Source of the DNA: Pedobacter mendelii
Lineage (GTDB): Bacteria; Bacteroidota; Bacteroidia; Sphingobacteriales; Sphingobacteriaceae
Assembly (NCBI RefSeq): GCF_014635725.1
Contig: NZ_BMDJ01000007.1
Span: forward strand, 156,306 to 220,305
Direction of reading: 5' to 3'
Length of the DNA: 64,000 bases
Below the pieces are notes generated by a model. The model searched no databases, was not told where the DNA came from, and saw only the letters and a list, made by a program, of their open reading frames with translations. Shown here piece by piece: positions 1 through 11,519 of this stretch. Numbering within the stretch: position 1 is the stretch's first letter; each line of letters begins with the position of its first letter. The translations under genes were made by a program, and so were the position numbers.

Positions 1-1
1 G

Positions 2-892
2 GGCGGCCCTGATGGCGGCGATGGCGGTCGTGGAGGGCATATCATTGTTGTTGGCAGCAGTAACATTTGGACATTATTACACCTTAAATACCGCAAGCAC
101 ATTATTGCCGAAGATGGTTTAGCAGGTGGAAGTTCTCATAAATTCGGACGCCAGGGTAAAGATGAAATTTTAGAAGTTCCACTTGGAACCATTGCTAAAG
201 ATGCAGAAACCGGCGAAGTGCTTTTTGAAATTACCAAAGATGGCGAAACCAAAATTTTAACGCCTGGCGGTCGCGGAGGTTTGGGTAATGCACATTTTAA
301 AAACTCGGTTCAGCAGACACCACGTTTTGCACAACCCGGCGAGCAAGGCAAAGAAGTTTGGAATATTCTTGAATTAAAGGTTTTGGCTGATGTTGGTTTG
401 GTTGGTTTTCCTAATGCGGGTAAATCTACCTTACTATCTGTAGTTTCTGCTGCAAAACCTGAAATAGCTGATTATCCTTTCACAACCATTGTTCCTAATT
501 TGGGAATTGTAAGTTACAGAGGTGGGAAATCTTTTGTAATGGCCGATATACCCGGAATTATTGAGGGTGCATCGAAAGGAAAAGGTTTAGGTTATCGTTT
601 CTTACGCCACATCGAGCGTAACTCCGTATTGTTATTTATGGTTCCTGCTGATACGAGCAGAACGATAAAAGAAGAATATGAAATATTAAAAAGGGAATTG
701 GAATCTTATAATCCTGAATTAATGCAAAAACCACATGTTTTAGCCATTACAAAATCTGATATGTTGGATGAAGAATTAATGGCTGAAATGAAACAGGATT
801 TGCCTAAAATTCCATCAATATTTATTTCTTCGGTAGCTGAAAAGAACATTTTAGAATTGAAAGACATGCTTTGGAAAGCAATTGAGGCGTAA
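2..892 (+). CDS. obg: Obg family GTPase, 5' truncated by window edge
   Basis: This is the 3' part of the Obg/CgtA GTPase, a ribosome-associated GTPase needed for large-subunit maturation and stress control. The frame is open from base 2, so the true start lies before the window. The first ~100 codons are the glycine-rich Obg fold ([12 protein letters not shown], then [12 protein letters not shown]). The G domain follows, with the P-loop GFPNAGKST, switch region [16 protein letters not shown] as G3 and a TKSD G4 motif. The protein ends soon after the G domain with the stop at 890-892, so it has no long C-terminal extension. An ATG at 218 is internal and would remove most of the Obg fold. The family assignment is certain; only the N-terminus is missing. 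Confidence 0.96.
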   Translation, partial: GGPDGGDGGRGGHIIVVGSSNIWTLLHLKYRKHIIAEDGLAGGSSHKFGRQGKDEILEVPLGTIAKDAETGEVLFEITKDGETKILTPGGRGGLGNAHFKNSVQQTPRFAQPGEQGKEVWNILELKVLADVGLVGFPNAGKSTLLSVVSAAKPEIADYPFTTIVPNLGIVSYRGGKSFVMADIPGIIEGASKGKGLGYRFLRHIERNSVLLFMVPADTSRTIKEEYEILKRELESYNPELMQKPHVLAITKSDMLDEELMAEMKQDLPKIPSIFISSVAEKNILELKDMLWKAIEA

Positions 893-990
893 AAATCAAA
901 AATTAAAAGTAAAAAGTCCGAATTCAGAAGAATTTGTTATTGAATTTTGTATTCTAAAATGACAGCTAACTCATTTTACATAGCTAGTAA

Positions 991-1734
991 CTACGTTCTC
1001 ATTCTATCAACGATTAAACCTATCCATTCTTTTAAGATAAACTGCCAGTATGCAAAAGCTCCGGCATCAGGTAAATAATAATCAGAAATGTCATAGTTTT
1101 CTTTTCCAAAATAATCAGTAGGATAATAATCCAACTTGCGATTAAAGATTTTGTCAAAAATCATTTTTGAACGTGGAATATGCCATGCACTTGTAATCAC
1201 AAGTATCGATGCATTTGGCTTCGTCTTGTTTATCAGCTCAAAAGTATATTTTGCGTTTTCAATGGTGTTTTTGCTTTCATTCTCTACTAAAACTACTGAA
1301 TCAGGAATGCCAATATTTTTCAGGTATTTTGCAGTTAAATCTGCTTCAATAGATTCTGATCCAATCAACTTACCAGAGCCACCGCTGATTAAAATTTTTT
1401 TGATGATACCTTTTTTGAGTAAATTGATGGTTTGTATAAGCCTGTCTCCACGCTCATTTACACCTAAATCATTGTGTTGAGTTGATTTTGAAAAACCACC
1501 TAACAAAACCCCAATTTCATACTTTGCGGGTTCAGGATATTTAGCTTCATAAAGGTTATAAACTTTCCCAATCAAAAAACGATTAGAAAAAATGAACAAT
1601 AATGCAAAGGCAACTATTAAGAGCTTCTTTCTGTTTTGTTGTCTTTTAGCGAAAACTGCGCATAACAGCGTTATCAAAATCCAAATGATTGGCTGTAGTA
1701 TAAAAATTAACAGTTTAGAAAGAATAAAAGCCAT
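991..1734 (-). CDS. YdcF/SanA-like DUF218 membrane-anchored protein
   Basis: A 247-residue protein with two N-terminal hydrophobic segments (about residues 5-25 and 38-56) followed by a DUF218 domain (about 75-235). Recognisable DUF218 features are the early GVLLGG strand, the central ISGGSG loop and the TSAWHIPRS motif near residue 180, which carries the conserved His and Arg. Family members (YdcF, SanA, ElyC) act at the envelope; some are linked to cell-wall precursor or vancomycin phenotypes, but no reaction is firmly established. It converges with obg and lies downstream of the YtxH gene on the same strand, separated by a 15-bp inverted repeat. The family call is firm, the function open. 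Confidence 0.85.
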   Translation of the reverse strand: MAFILSKLLIFILQPIIWILITLLCAVFAKRQQNRKKLLIVAFALLFIFSNRFLIGKVYNLYEAKYPEPAKYEIGVLLGGFSKSTQHNDLGVNERGDRLIQTINLLKKGIIKKILISGGSGKLIGSESIEADLTAKYLKNIGIPDSVVLVENESKNTIENAKYTFELINKTKPNASILVITSAWHIPRSKMIFDKIFNRKLDYYPTDYFGKENYDISDYYLPDAGAFAYWQFILKEWIGLIVDRMRT

Positions 1735-1786
1735 GGAGCGAAATTAAAGCTCAAATGTATAATCTAAATCAATTAAATTATAATTT

Positions 1787-1829
1787 ATCAGAGTATCTAA
1801 TCAGACAATTGTTAATTAGATACTCTGAT
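1787..1829. terminator. 15-bp perfect inverted repeat between two minus-strand genes
   Basis: The arms 1787-1801 and 1815-1829 are perfectly complementary (ATCAGAGTATCTAAT and its reverse complement) around a 13-nt loop. It sits between the YtxH gene and the DUF218 gene. There is no long T-tract on either side, so it may be an RNA-stability or processing hairpin rather than a strict intrinsic terminator. Confidence 0.55.
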
Positions 1830-1865
1830 TGTAGATAAGACTGTTAAAATAATATTAACAAAGCA

Positions 1866-2231
1866 TTATGCTTGTTCTTCGTCAGCTTGACCATTTTGAT
1901 GTGCGCTATCTAAAATATCTTTCACATCAGATTTACGTTTTTTTTCAACCTTATGTTTAAAATGTGAAATTTCCTGTTCTACAATATCCTCTTCAATTGC
2001 CTCCACGCCGAATACTTTTTCCTTTAATAAACTGTATTTATCTTGAAAACCATAACGTAAATTTTTTGCACCACCTGCAATTTTTCCTCTAGTATTGGCA
2101 CCTCTATCTGGTGCGAATAATATGCTAATAATTGCACCAGCAGCTAATCCTGCAACCATTGCTAAAGCAACCTGAGCACTGTTATTAGATTTTTTTACAA
2201 AACATTTTCCGATTAACTTTCTGTATTTCAT
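1866..2231 (-). CDS. YtxH domain-containing small membrane protein
   Basis: A 121-residue protein with one hydrophobic segment at about residues 19-40 (ALAMVAGLAAGAIISILFAP), ending in the FAPDRGANTRGKI motif typical of the YtxH (formerly gas-vesicle-like) family. A charged, probably helical tail follows. YtxH proteins are small envelope-associated proteins often induced by stress; no biochemical activity is established. The ATG at 2231 places about 18 residues before the membrane segment, which is normal. It is separated from the downstream DUF218 gene by an inverted repeat, so the two may not share a transcript. Confidence 0.8.
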   Translation of the reverse strand: MKYRKLIGKCFVKKSNNSAQVALAMVAGLAAGAIISILFAPDRGANTRGKIAGGAKNLRYGFQDKYSLLKEKVFGVEAIEEDIVEQEISHFKHKVEKKRKSDVKDILDSAHQNGQADEEQA

Positions 2232-2585
2232 AATGATAAGATTTGTATAAGAAACAAATGCATTGATTTAATGTTTCGGAAATATGAAAAGGGTAACTTC
2301 AGCGCAATTCTTGCTAAGTTTAAATTGGTTAACATGCAGGTTTGATGAGGAAATTAGTCGAGTTTTCGATAATAGTAAAATTAGATGGTTTCTATAAACC
2401 TGATTAAAGTGGAAATCCTTTTTTGAAGCGCATAATGAATGTAATTATCCTGTAGTTTCTTCATGCAATAGCGTACAAAATAACCATTACAGATGTCAAA
2501 AAAGATTGAAACGAAAAGCAGGACTATCAGGACCGATAAAAGGCAGAACAAGCTTTTCTAATTAGTATTCTAAAAATAAAAATAT
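2232..2585. other. 354-bp divergent intergenic region
   Basis: The spacer between the YtxH gene (minus) and the OsmC gene (plus) must hold both promoters. I see no exact TAnnTTTG box, no repeat and no convincing ORF; a 22-codon ATG frame near 2494 has no supporting features. Confidence 0.5.
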
Positions 2586-2966
2586 ATGGTAAAAGCAACG
2601 ATTAACATGGAACATTATGCATGTTCAGTAACAAATGGGTCGCATGATATAATTGTAGATGAACCTTTCGATTTAGGTGGAACACATAAAGGATTTGCTC
2701 CAAAGGGATTATTAATGGCATCTTTAGCTTCTTGCGTTGCAATTACATTAAGAATGTATATAGATAGAAAAGGTTGGGAAGTCAAAAAAATAGAAGTTGA
2801 AGTTAACATCAATATAGAAAATGCTGAAACAATATTTTTTGAAGAAATAACCTGCACGGGCAATTTAACTGAAGAGCAAAAATTTAGATTAGAGGATATT
2901 GCCTCAAAATGCCCGGTAAGTAAAATTTTAACGGTAGGGCATGAAGTTCGCTCAAAAGTGTTGTAA
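2586..2966 (+). CDS. OsmC/Ohr family protein
   Basis: A 126-residue OsmC-like protein. The family removes organic hydroperoxides with two reactive cysteines. Both are present: one in the helix motif LMASLASCVAITLR (near residue 51) and one in the C-terminal SKCPVSKIL (near residue 110). The short N-terminus and the GGTHKGFAPKGLL stretch fit the YhfA/OsmC subgroup better than classical Ohr. It is probably cytoplasmic and monocistronic. The family is certain; the substrate is not. Confidence 0.88.
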   Translation: MVKATINMEHYACSVTNGSHDIIVDEPFDLGGTHKGFAPKGLLMASLASCVAITLRMYIDRKGWEVKKIEVEVNINIENAETIFFEEITCTGNLTEEQKFRLEDIASKCPVSKILTVGHEVRSKVL

Positions 2967-3054
2967 ACAAAAGGTGCAAAACTCGTTTACTTATTGCTAA
3001 AAAGCTTTGATATATTTGTATGCCTTCAGGTTTGTATGAAGTGAAAAAATATTT

Positions 3055-4305
3055 ATGGCGACTGAAATTAAATGCCCCAACTGTGCCCATGTTTTTCCGA
3101 TGGAAGAGGCTATGGCCGAAGATTATAAGAAAGAGCTGCGAGAGAAAATGGTTGCCTTTACCAGGCAAAAAGACGAAGAATTTCAGCGAAAACTTACTTC
3201 GCTGGAAAATGAAAAACAACAACAACAGAAAGCTTTTGATGCTAAATTGGTTGAAGAGAAAAATAAACTTAAAAGCGATTTAGAAGAAAATCTACGTAAA
3301 AGTATCTCTTCTGATTACGAAACCAAACTTCAAATGCTAGAAGGTTCGGCGAAAGATAATGCCGAAAAATTAAGACTTGCTCGTGAAAAAGAACTTCAAT
3401 TTTTGAAACGGGAAGAAGGTTTACTTCTTAAAGAGCAGGAAATGGAACTTTCTATGCAACGTAAGATGCAAGAGCAGCGTAATGAGTTGGTAGAGCAAAT
3501 ACGTAAGCAGGAAGCCGAAAAAAATAGCATTAAAGATACCGAGCATCAAATGCGAATGAGAGAAGTTGAAAAGCAACTTGATGATCAAAAAAAGCTTGTT
3601 GATGAAATGAAGCGCAAAGCCGAGCAGGGTAGCATGCAATTACAAGGTGAGGTGCAGGAGTTAATTTTAGAAGAGTTATTACGCAGCAATTTTCCTTTCG
3701 ATTTAATTGAGGAAGTTGGCAAAGGCGTTCGCGGAGCAGATTGTGTTCAGGTAGTTCGGAATAACTTCGGACAAGAGTGTGGCAAAATTATTTATGAAAG
3801 TAAACGAACAAAAGATTTTGGCGGAGACTGGATTGAAAAACTGAAGAAAGACATGCGAAGCATGGGCGTTGATGTTGCCGTAATTGTGAGTCAATGTTAT
3901 CCTAAAGGCATGGATTGTTTCGGTCAAAAAGATGGCGTTTGGATTTGCTCTTTTGAGGAAGTGAATGCAGTAGCTTATGTGTTACGTGATGGAATTTTGC
4001 GCTTATCATCGGCTATGAAATCTCAAGAGAACAGAGGAGATAAAATGCACATGTTGTACGATTATTTAACCGGAGCAGAGTTTTCTGAGCAATGGAAAGC
4101 CATTCGTGAAGGCTTTATGAGTATGAAATTATCCATTCAACGCGAACGCGATGCCATGGAACGTTTATGGAAAGCCCGTGAAAAACAATTAGAGAAAGTA
4201 TTGTTGAACGCTACGCATATTCGAGGTTCTATTGAGGGCATTGCAGGTAGTGATAGCATCCAATTGAGCTTAACAGATGATGATGATACATTGTTACTAG
4301 AATAG
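3055..4305 (+). CDS. DUF2130 coiled-coil protein
   Basis: A 416-residue DUF2130 protein. It opens with a zinc-ribbon-like MATEIKCPNCAHVF segment. A very long Glu/Lys/Gln-rich coiled coil spans about residues 25-200. The DUF2130 domain follows (about 200-370) with GADCVQVVRN, GKIIYESKRTKDFGGDWIEKL and the EEVNAVAYVLR segment. The fold of this domain is related to PD-(D/E)xK nucleases: YESKRTK carries the E-x-K signature, and D is supplied by RGADCV. That makes nucleic-acid cleavage possible but unproven. It follows OsmC by about 90 bp and ends before a repeat-rich spacer. Confidence 0.85.
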   Translation: MATEIKCPNCAHVFPMEEAMAEDYKKELREKMVAFTRQKDEEFQRKLTSLENEKQQQQKAFDAKLVEEKNKLKSDLEENLRKSISSDYETKLQMLEGSAKDNAEKLRLAREKELQFLKREEGLLLKEQEMELSMQRKMQEQRNELVEQIRKQEAEKNSIKDTEHQMRMREVEKQLDDQKKLVDEMKRKAEQGSMQLQGEVQELILEELLRSNFPFDLIEEVGKGVRGADCVQVVRNNFGQECGKIIYESKRTKDFGGDWIEKLKKDMRSMGVDVAVIVSQCYPKGMDCFGQKDGVWICSFEEVNAVAYVLRDGILRLSSAMKSQENRGDKMHMLYDYLTGAEFSEQWKAIREGFMSMKLSIQRERDAMERLWKAREKQLEKVLLNATHIRGSIEGIAGSDSIQLSLTDDDDTLLLE

Positions 4306-6755
<2,450 letters not shown>

Positions 6756-6765
6756 CGTAGGTTAA

Positions 6766-7015
6766 ACCGCAAAGGCGCAAAGTTTTTTGCAAAGTACACC
6801 AAGTGTATTTGTTATTAAGAGGGTGTATCATTTTTAAAAAAAGATGAACACCCTCTTTTTTATTATTTAATCGGCGGCTTATTCATTTCGAGGCACGAAG
6901 CAATCTCCATCTGAACTATTTTTTTATCTCTTCAAGTTAACAATAAAAGGATATTGAAAAAACCAAAACTTAATTTTCTTTGCGTTTCACTTTGTGTACT
7001 TTGCGGTTAATTTAA
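6766..7015. repeat. Inverted pair of CGCAAAG-type intergenic repeats
   Basis: An ACCGCAAAGGCGCAAAG-type sequence follows the GH97 stop (about 6766-6800). Its approximate reverse complement (CTTTGCGTTTCACTTTG, then TACTTTGCGGTTAA) lies just before the thioesterase gene at about 6977-7013. The two copies flank a terminator and about 180 bp of spacer. Such sequences look like dispersed intergenic repeats of this lineage. Confidence 0.6.
6817..6862 (+). terminator. Intrinsic terminator after GH97
   Basis: A perfect 10-bp stem AAGAGGGTGT / ACACCCTCTT (6817-6826 and 6848-6857) runs directly into a T-tract at 6856-6860. Confidence 0.85.
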
Positions 7016-7034
7016 ATACTTTAAATCTGTCAAC

Positions 7035-7511
7035 ATGGCTAAAATCAAAAACCACATCGAACTTCAATTTTTAAGTGAACCATCTGATGTAAATTACGGT
7101 GGAAAAGTTCATGGCGGTATGATGATGAAATGGATTGACCAGGCGGCTTTTGCTTGTGCATTACAATGGAGCCAAACCTATTGTGTAACCGTATATGTTG
7201 GTGGGATACGATTTTTCCATCCGGTTCATATCGGTCATTTGGTAAAAATGGAGGCAAGAATTATATACACAGGAAAAACTAGTATGCATATTGCTGTTGA
7301 TGCTTTTTCAAAACCAGTTGGACAGGCAGATTTTGTTAAAAACACACATTGTATTATTGTTTTTGTGGCTGTTGATGATAATGGTCAACCAAAGGTAATT
7401 CCATCATTTACTCCAAAAACGGAAAAGGAAATTGCAATGCATGGTTATGCAATTAAGTTAATGGAATTGCGTAAAAGTATTGATAAGGAAATGGAACCTT
7501 ACATTGTTTAA
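7035..7511 (+). CDS. Acyl-CoA thioesterase, hotdog fold
   Basis: A 158-residue hotdog-fold acyl-CoA thioesterase of the YciA/ACOT type, which hydrolyses acyl-CoA to free CoA and fatty acid in the cytoplasm. The first hotdog motif is clear: DVNYGGKVHGGMMMKWIDQA around residues 19-38, with Asp35 in the central helix, followed by YVGGIRFFHPVHIGHLVKM. The length and single domain fit the family. It is convergent with the histidine kinase, whose stop codon is 8 bp away. The substrate chain length cannot be read from the sequence. Confidence 0.88.
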   Translation: MAKIKNHIELQFLSEPSDVNYGGKVHGGMMMKWIDQAAFACALQWSQTYCVTVYVGGIRFFHPVHIGHLVKMEARIIYTGKTSMHIAVDAFSKPVGQADFVKNTHCIIVFVAVDDNGQPKVIPSFTPKTEKEIAMHGYAIKLMELRKSIDKEMEPYIV

Positions 7512-7519
7512 TGCGAAAT

Positions 7520-9148
7520 TTAGTTAATAGGTATGCTGAAGTAGAAACAAGAACCTTTGCCTGGTTCACTTTCTACCCATATTTTACCATTGTGTCTGCG
7601 TACAATTTCTGCACTAAGGTATAAACCAATTCCAAAACCTGATATGGTATGGTTGCTTTCTACTCTATAATACCTATCAAAAAGTTTTTCTAAATCTTCT
7701 GCTTTAATTCCAATTCCACTATCCTTTATACAGCAGGTAATAGAATCGTCATTGCATTTGCAGTCAACATCAATATTTCCGCCACTTGGAGAATATTTAA
7801 CAGCATTGCTAATAAGATTCGAAATAACATTCCCAATCTTGTCTCTATCTGCATTAATTTGAATAGATTTATCAATGCCTAGGTTGATGTTATGAGAGCT
7901 TTGTAAAATCCCAGCATCATCCACTACTTCTCTGAAAAGTTCTTCCAAATCAAATGTTTTTTTATCAATCTGAAGTTTTCCAGATTCTAATCTGGAAACA
8001 TTTAAAAAACCATTTATCATTACAGTCATTTTCTTGATTTGGTTGTAAGCTTTATCAAGTGCATTAGCTAAAAAATTATCTTCTAATTTTTTAGCACGAA
8101 GTTGAAGAACCTGTACAAAACCATTTAGCGCAGTTAATGGTGTTTTCAACTCATGACTAACCATGCCTATAAAGTCATTCTTTCTGAGTTCATCAAGCTT
8201 TCTTTCTGTAATATCCATAAAAAGACCAAAATATTCACTTGGCTCCCCATTCTTTTTATTAAATACTTTTCCCGTTGCTTTTACCCATTTTATTACGCCG
8301 GTTTGTATGTTTTTTATAGGGTATTCCGTATCATTAGATTCTTGGTTATCTATAGCTTTTTTCAATATTATCGATAGCGGGTTATGATATTCTGGTAGCA
8401 TAGCCATCATTATATTTTCCATTTCCGGTTTTTCGCTAAACGGTATGCCTAATATATTTTTAACAAAATCAGACATCGTAACTTCCAAAGTTTCGAGATT
8501 TATACTCCACGTACCCATATTTGCAGTATCGATAGCCTGAAGTAATCTTTCTTCGCTATCTGATAAATCTTTTACACGATCTTCAACGCGAGTTTTGAGT
8601 TCACGGTTTAATGAGCTTAAATTTTCCCTGGCCTCATGCAATTCTTCGTTTGTTGCATTTAGTTCTTCATTATATGAAGCCAGTTCTTCGTTTAGTGCCT
8701 GCTCTCTTTCCAAAGCAACTTCTTTTTCAGCAGCTATTTTCAGTTGCTGATGATTAATTACCCTTTCTGTAACGTCTACAGCTGTGTGTAAAACACAAAG
8801 TGTTTTTCCATTCTCGTTTTTAATAGCCCTGTATTCGAAATCAAAATAAAATGTTTTAAGCTCACCGTTAATAATTAAATCTGCAGCGGTATCTTTTCCG
8901 GAAATTACAAGGCCTTCGATCCAGACTTTTTTGAACATATCTATAAAAGGCTGACCTTTTAATTCCGGCAAGGCATTTTCTAATGATTTACCAATAACGC
9001 TTCTGCTTTTCCCCCAGATTCTTAGCATTGCATCATTAGCCATTTGTATTACCGCATCTTCTCCAATATGAATTGCTGTTGCAGTTGGCGTAATGTTAAA
9101 TATATCTAATAGCTGCTCCGAACTTAATAACAGGGAATCTGAACTCAT
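7520..9148 (-). CDS. PAS-domain sensor histidine kinase
   Basis: A 542-residue soluble histidine kinase without membrane segments. Layout: PAS 1 (about 10-130), a Glu/Asn-rich coiled coil (about 135-195), PAS 2 (about 200-315), HisKA with the H-box FIGMVSHELKTPL (about 325-390), and HATPase_c with the N box NLISNAVKYS, G1 DSGIGI and G2 GFGIGLYLS. All motifs for autophosphorylation are intact. No receiver gene is adjacent; the NtrC-like regulator at 11.5-12.9 kb is the nearest possible partner on the same strand, but the M1 peptidase gene separates them. The signal is unknown. Confidence 0.9.
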   Translation of the reverse strand: MSSDSLLLSSEQLLDIFNITPTATAIHIGEDAVIQMANDAMLRIWGKSRSVIGKSLENALPELKGQPFIDMFKKVWIEGLVISGKDTAADLIINGELKTFYFDFEYRAIKNENGKTLCVLHTAVDVTERVINHQQLKIAAEKEVALEREQALNEELASYNEELNATNEELHEARENLSSLNRELKTRVEDRVKDLSDSEERLLQAIDTANMGTWSINLETLEVTMSDFVKNILGIPFSEKPEMENIMMAMLPEYHNPLSIILKKAIDNQESNDTEYPIKNIQTGVIKWVKATGKVFNKKNGEPSEYFGLFMDITERKLDELRKNDFIGMVSHELKTPLTALNGFVQVLQLRAKKLEDNFLANALDKAYNQIKKMTVMINGFLNVSRLESGKLQIDKKTFDLEELFREVVDDAGILQSSHNINLGIDKSIQINADRDKIGNVISNLISNAVKYSPSGGNIDVDCKCNDDSITCCIKDSGIGIKAEDLEKLFDRYYRVESNHTISGFGIGLYLSAEIVRRHNGKIWVESEPGKGSCFYFSIPIN

Positions 9149-9600
9149 AAAATAATGATGTACTTAATATCAAAAATTTAAATATTTGATAGTAACAAGA
9201 ACTTTATAAAATATGTTTGAAATTTAACCGACTAAATAGCGATGAAATTGGATTTTATTTAGAAGCTATTATTTTATTTGTTATTTATGTTAATTGTCGC
9301 GTGGATTATATAGAAAAATATAATATAATATTCTACAAAATCCCGTTGATAAGGAAGAGTTCCTAATCAATTTATAATTTCTTAATTAAAAAATTCTTGT
9401 ATAAAGGCTAAGAGTCTGTTTAAAATTTATCTAATAATTTGTTTATGCTTCTTTTCGGCTGCAACATCATTAAATATTTCGAGATAGGCTGGCTATCTCT
9501 GCAACATTTGCCTTGTTTCGCTCAAAAAAAGCGATAAACATTTTCACAATATAAATTTAAACAGGTTCTAAGACTAATTATATTTTAAAAAAGTTATTTA
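9149..9600. other. 452-bp spacer carrying a MITE-like element
   Basis: The spacer between the M1 peptidase and histidine kinase genes, both on the minus strand. Its 3' part is the MITE-like element at 9412-9568. The rest is AT-rich without an ORF. Confidence 0.6.
9412..9568 (-). mobile_element. MITE-like element, copy A
   Basis: A 157-bp element with imperfect terminal inverted repeats (GAGTCTGTTTAAAATTTAT at the left; the right end reads GAACCTGTTTAAATTTAT on the other strand), flanked on both sides by TAA. An internal hairpin GAGATAG/CTATCTC lies at 9481-9499. Its reverse complement matches copy B at 18555-18712 with about 13 differences. It encodes no protein, which fits a non-autonomous transposable element. 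Confidence 0.8.
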
Positions 9601-11181
9601 CTAAAATTTGCCTTGCTGATTTAGCAAGCTAAAGTATTTATCTAAATTTACACCAAGCGATTTTTCAAAAGAAGCTTTAAAGTCTGTAGGTGTTGGGTGT
9701 TTGTTTTTCCACTCTGAAAAATATGCCTGAAATGCTTTGTCAAATTTTTCCTGACCAATTTCTGATTCCAGAATATAGAGCCAAAGAGCGGTTTTAGCGT
9801 AAGAAATTAGACCGTATTCTTCTGAGGTTTTAAAGTCGGCTGCAGGTGTTTCTATGGCCGATTGCATTGGTACATTCGATAATGCACCATATATACTTGC
9901 AAGAAATTTATCAGTTGGTAACTCCTTAATTTTTTCGGGAATAGCATCACCAAAGATAGAGTTCGATTTGTATTTTTCTGCTTCATATCTAAACTGGTAA
10001 AAGGTGTTAAAGCCTTCATCCTGCCAGGTATGCATTCGCTCGTTACTACCAAGCATACTCATAAACCAGTTATGGCCAACTTCATGCGTAATCACACCAT
10101 CAAGGGTTTCTTTCTTTGCATCAGGACTTGTTATAAGCGTTATTGTTGGATATTCCATGCCGCCGCTTGCGTTATTTTTTGGTCCCTCAATGGCTTGTAC
10201 AACGGGATATTCATATTCTCCAATCCATTTACTGTAGTGTTTTGTTGCGTCTTTTATGTAATCAATACTATTTACCCAGAGTGTATTTTTCTTATTGTGG
10301 TAGTAACTGAAAGCATCAACAACTTTTCCAGATGCAAGTTTTACAGTATCATATTGAATAACTAAATCTTTATCGGCAAACCAAGCAAAATCAGGAACGT
10401 TACTAACAGAATAAGTTAAAGTTTTAGTGCCAGATTTACTTTTTGGATTATATAATTCAGGCTTATCATTTCTGGTTGATGCATTTTTTGCGCCAATTCG
10501 TTTATAGTCTGCCAGTTCATCGGCATTTTGCATTACACCTGTTGCGCCAACAACATAAGTAGATGGTAAAGTGATATTCACTTTGTAATTGGCATACTCG
10601 CTATAAAATTCACCCATATCTAAATAGGGAAATTCATGCCAGCCATCTTTATCAAAAACTGCAGGTTTCGGGTACCATTGCGTTACCATAAATTCTGTTT
10701 CAGCATAACCCGAACGCGAAAAATAGCTTGGTAATTTCACATTAAAATCAGTTGTAATGTTTATAGAATCGCCAGGTTTTAAAGTTGATGGAAGTACTAC
10801 TTTGATTATATCTATGAATTGTGGATTAGGGTGAGCTTCGGTTTTTGCCACTTGTCCGTTTACTTTGAAGTTTAAGCCATAAATACTTCCGTAAGTTACA
10901 TTTTTTAGTTTTTCCTTACGGGAAGTATCACTGTTTATCTGTTTGAAAAGTGCAGTTGATTCGTTTTTATAGGCATTTGGCCAGATGTGAAACCAAATAA
11001 AATCAAGTGCCGTATTAGAATTGTTTTTGTAACTAATGGTTTCAAAACCTTTTAAAGATTTCTCTTTATCGTTTAAAGTAACATCAATACTGTAGTTTAA
11101 ATTTTGTTGAAAATAATTTTGCTGAGCAAATAAGGTAAGCGTAAAAAATGATAATAAAGCCGTTAGAAAAGTTTTCTGCAT
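9601..11181 (-). CDS. Secreted M1-family metallopeptidase
   Basis: A 526-residue exported zinc aminopeptidase-like protein. The first ~19 residues form a signal peptide (LTALLSFFTLTLFAQ). The N-terminal M1 beta domain is followed by the catalytic domain with H366-E367-x-x-H370 and the third zinc ligand E389 in WQDEGF, exactly the HEXXH-x18-E spacing of M1. The substrate-binding GGMEYP (GAMEN equivalent) lies near residue 340. The protein is shorter than full four-domain M1 enzymes because the large C-terminal helical domain is missing; short secreted M1 forms are common in Bacteroidota. It probably trims peptides in the periplasm or outside the cell. Confidence 0.9.
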   Translation of the reverse strand: MQKTFLTALLSFFTLTLFAQQNYFQQNLNYSIDVTLNDKEKSLKGFETISYKNNSNTALDFIWFHIWPNAYKNESTALFKQINSDTSRKEKLKNVTYGSIYGLNFKVNGQVAKTEAHPNPQFIDIIKVVLPSTLKPGDSINITTDFNVKLPSYFSRSGYAETEFMVTQWYPKPAVFDKDGWHEFPYLDMGEFYSEYANYKVNITLPSTYVVGATGVMQNADELADYKRIGAKNASTRNDKPELYNPKSKSGTKTLTYSVSNVPDFAWFADKDLVIQYDTVKLASGKVVDAFSYYHNKKNTLWVNSIDYIKDATKHYSKWIGEYEYPVVQAIEGPKNNASGGMEYPTITLITSPDAKKETLDGVITHEVGHNWFMSMLGSNERMHTWQDEGFNTFYQFRYEAEKYKSNSIFGDAIPEKIKELPTDKFLASIYGALSNVPMQSAIETPAADFKTSEEYGLISYAKTALWLYILESEIGQEKFDKAFQAYFSEWKNKHPTPTDFKASFEKSLGVNLDKYFSLLNQQGKF

Positions 11182-11519
11182 GTTAAATTTTTTCGAAAGA
11201 TAATAAATTGTACTAAAAATGAAAGCTTTTGATGTAATGGAAATACTGTTGCTAATCTCTTTGAAAGTTTTTAAGTTTTAATCCTGGATCAATCAGCAAT
11301 TTATTAATTTCTATACAACTGAATATTTAGATTATGACTTTGGTGCAAAAGTAGGAATATTCAGGTAAAGAAAAATCAACCATCTCTATATCCAGATACA
11401 TGATTTTAAGCTTCTCGCATTCTTCGATAGGGAGTTGAACTGCAGTTACTTGCCCATTCTGGCTTGATAAATATGAATGCACACATAACAAACTTAGTGA
11501 ATATTTTTCAATACCGATT
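11182..11519. other. 338-bp spacer with a possible small gene
   Basis: The spacer between the NtrC-like gene and the M1 peptidase gene. On the minus strand it holds the 51-codon frame described at 11327-11482; otherwise nothing is seen. Confidence 0.5.
11327..11482 (-). CDS. Possible 51-aa antitoxin-like small protein
   Basis: A 51-codon frame with a GTG start, too short for ordinary ORF calling. Its translation contains HSYLSSQNGQVTAVQLPIEE followed by a CEKLK helix. This resembles the opening of small Phd/RelB-type antitoxins in Bacteroidota (a strand, a G-x-T-x-A-V-x-x-P turn, then a helix starting E-x-x-E-K-L). The frame stays open upstream into the end of the NtrC gene, so the start is uncertain. 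No toxin gene is adjacent. It may be an orphan antitoxin, a remnant, or chance. Confidence 0.35.
   Translation of the reverse strand: MHSYLSSQNGQVTAVQLPIEECEKLKIMYLDIEMVDFSLPEYSYFCTKVII

Noticed and set aside
2494..2562. 22-codon Lys/Arg-rich frame upstream of the OsmC gene
   Set aside because: Too short, with no coupling or conserved pattern to support translation.
3020..3283. 87-codon frame overlapping the start of DUF2130
   Set aside because: It lies within the DUF2130 coding region in another frame; its composition is that of a shifted coiled coil and no family features appear.
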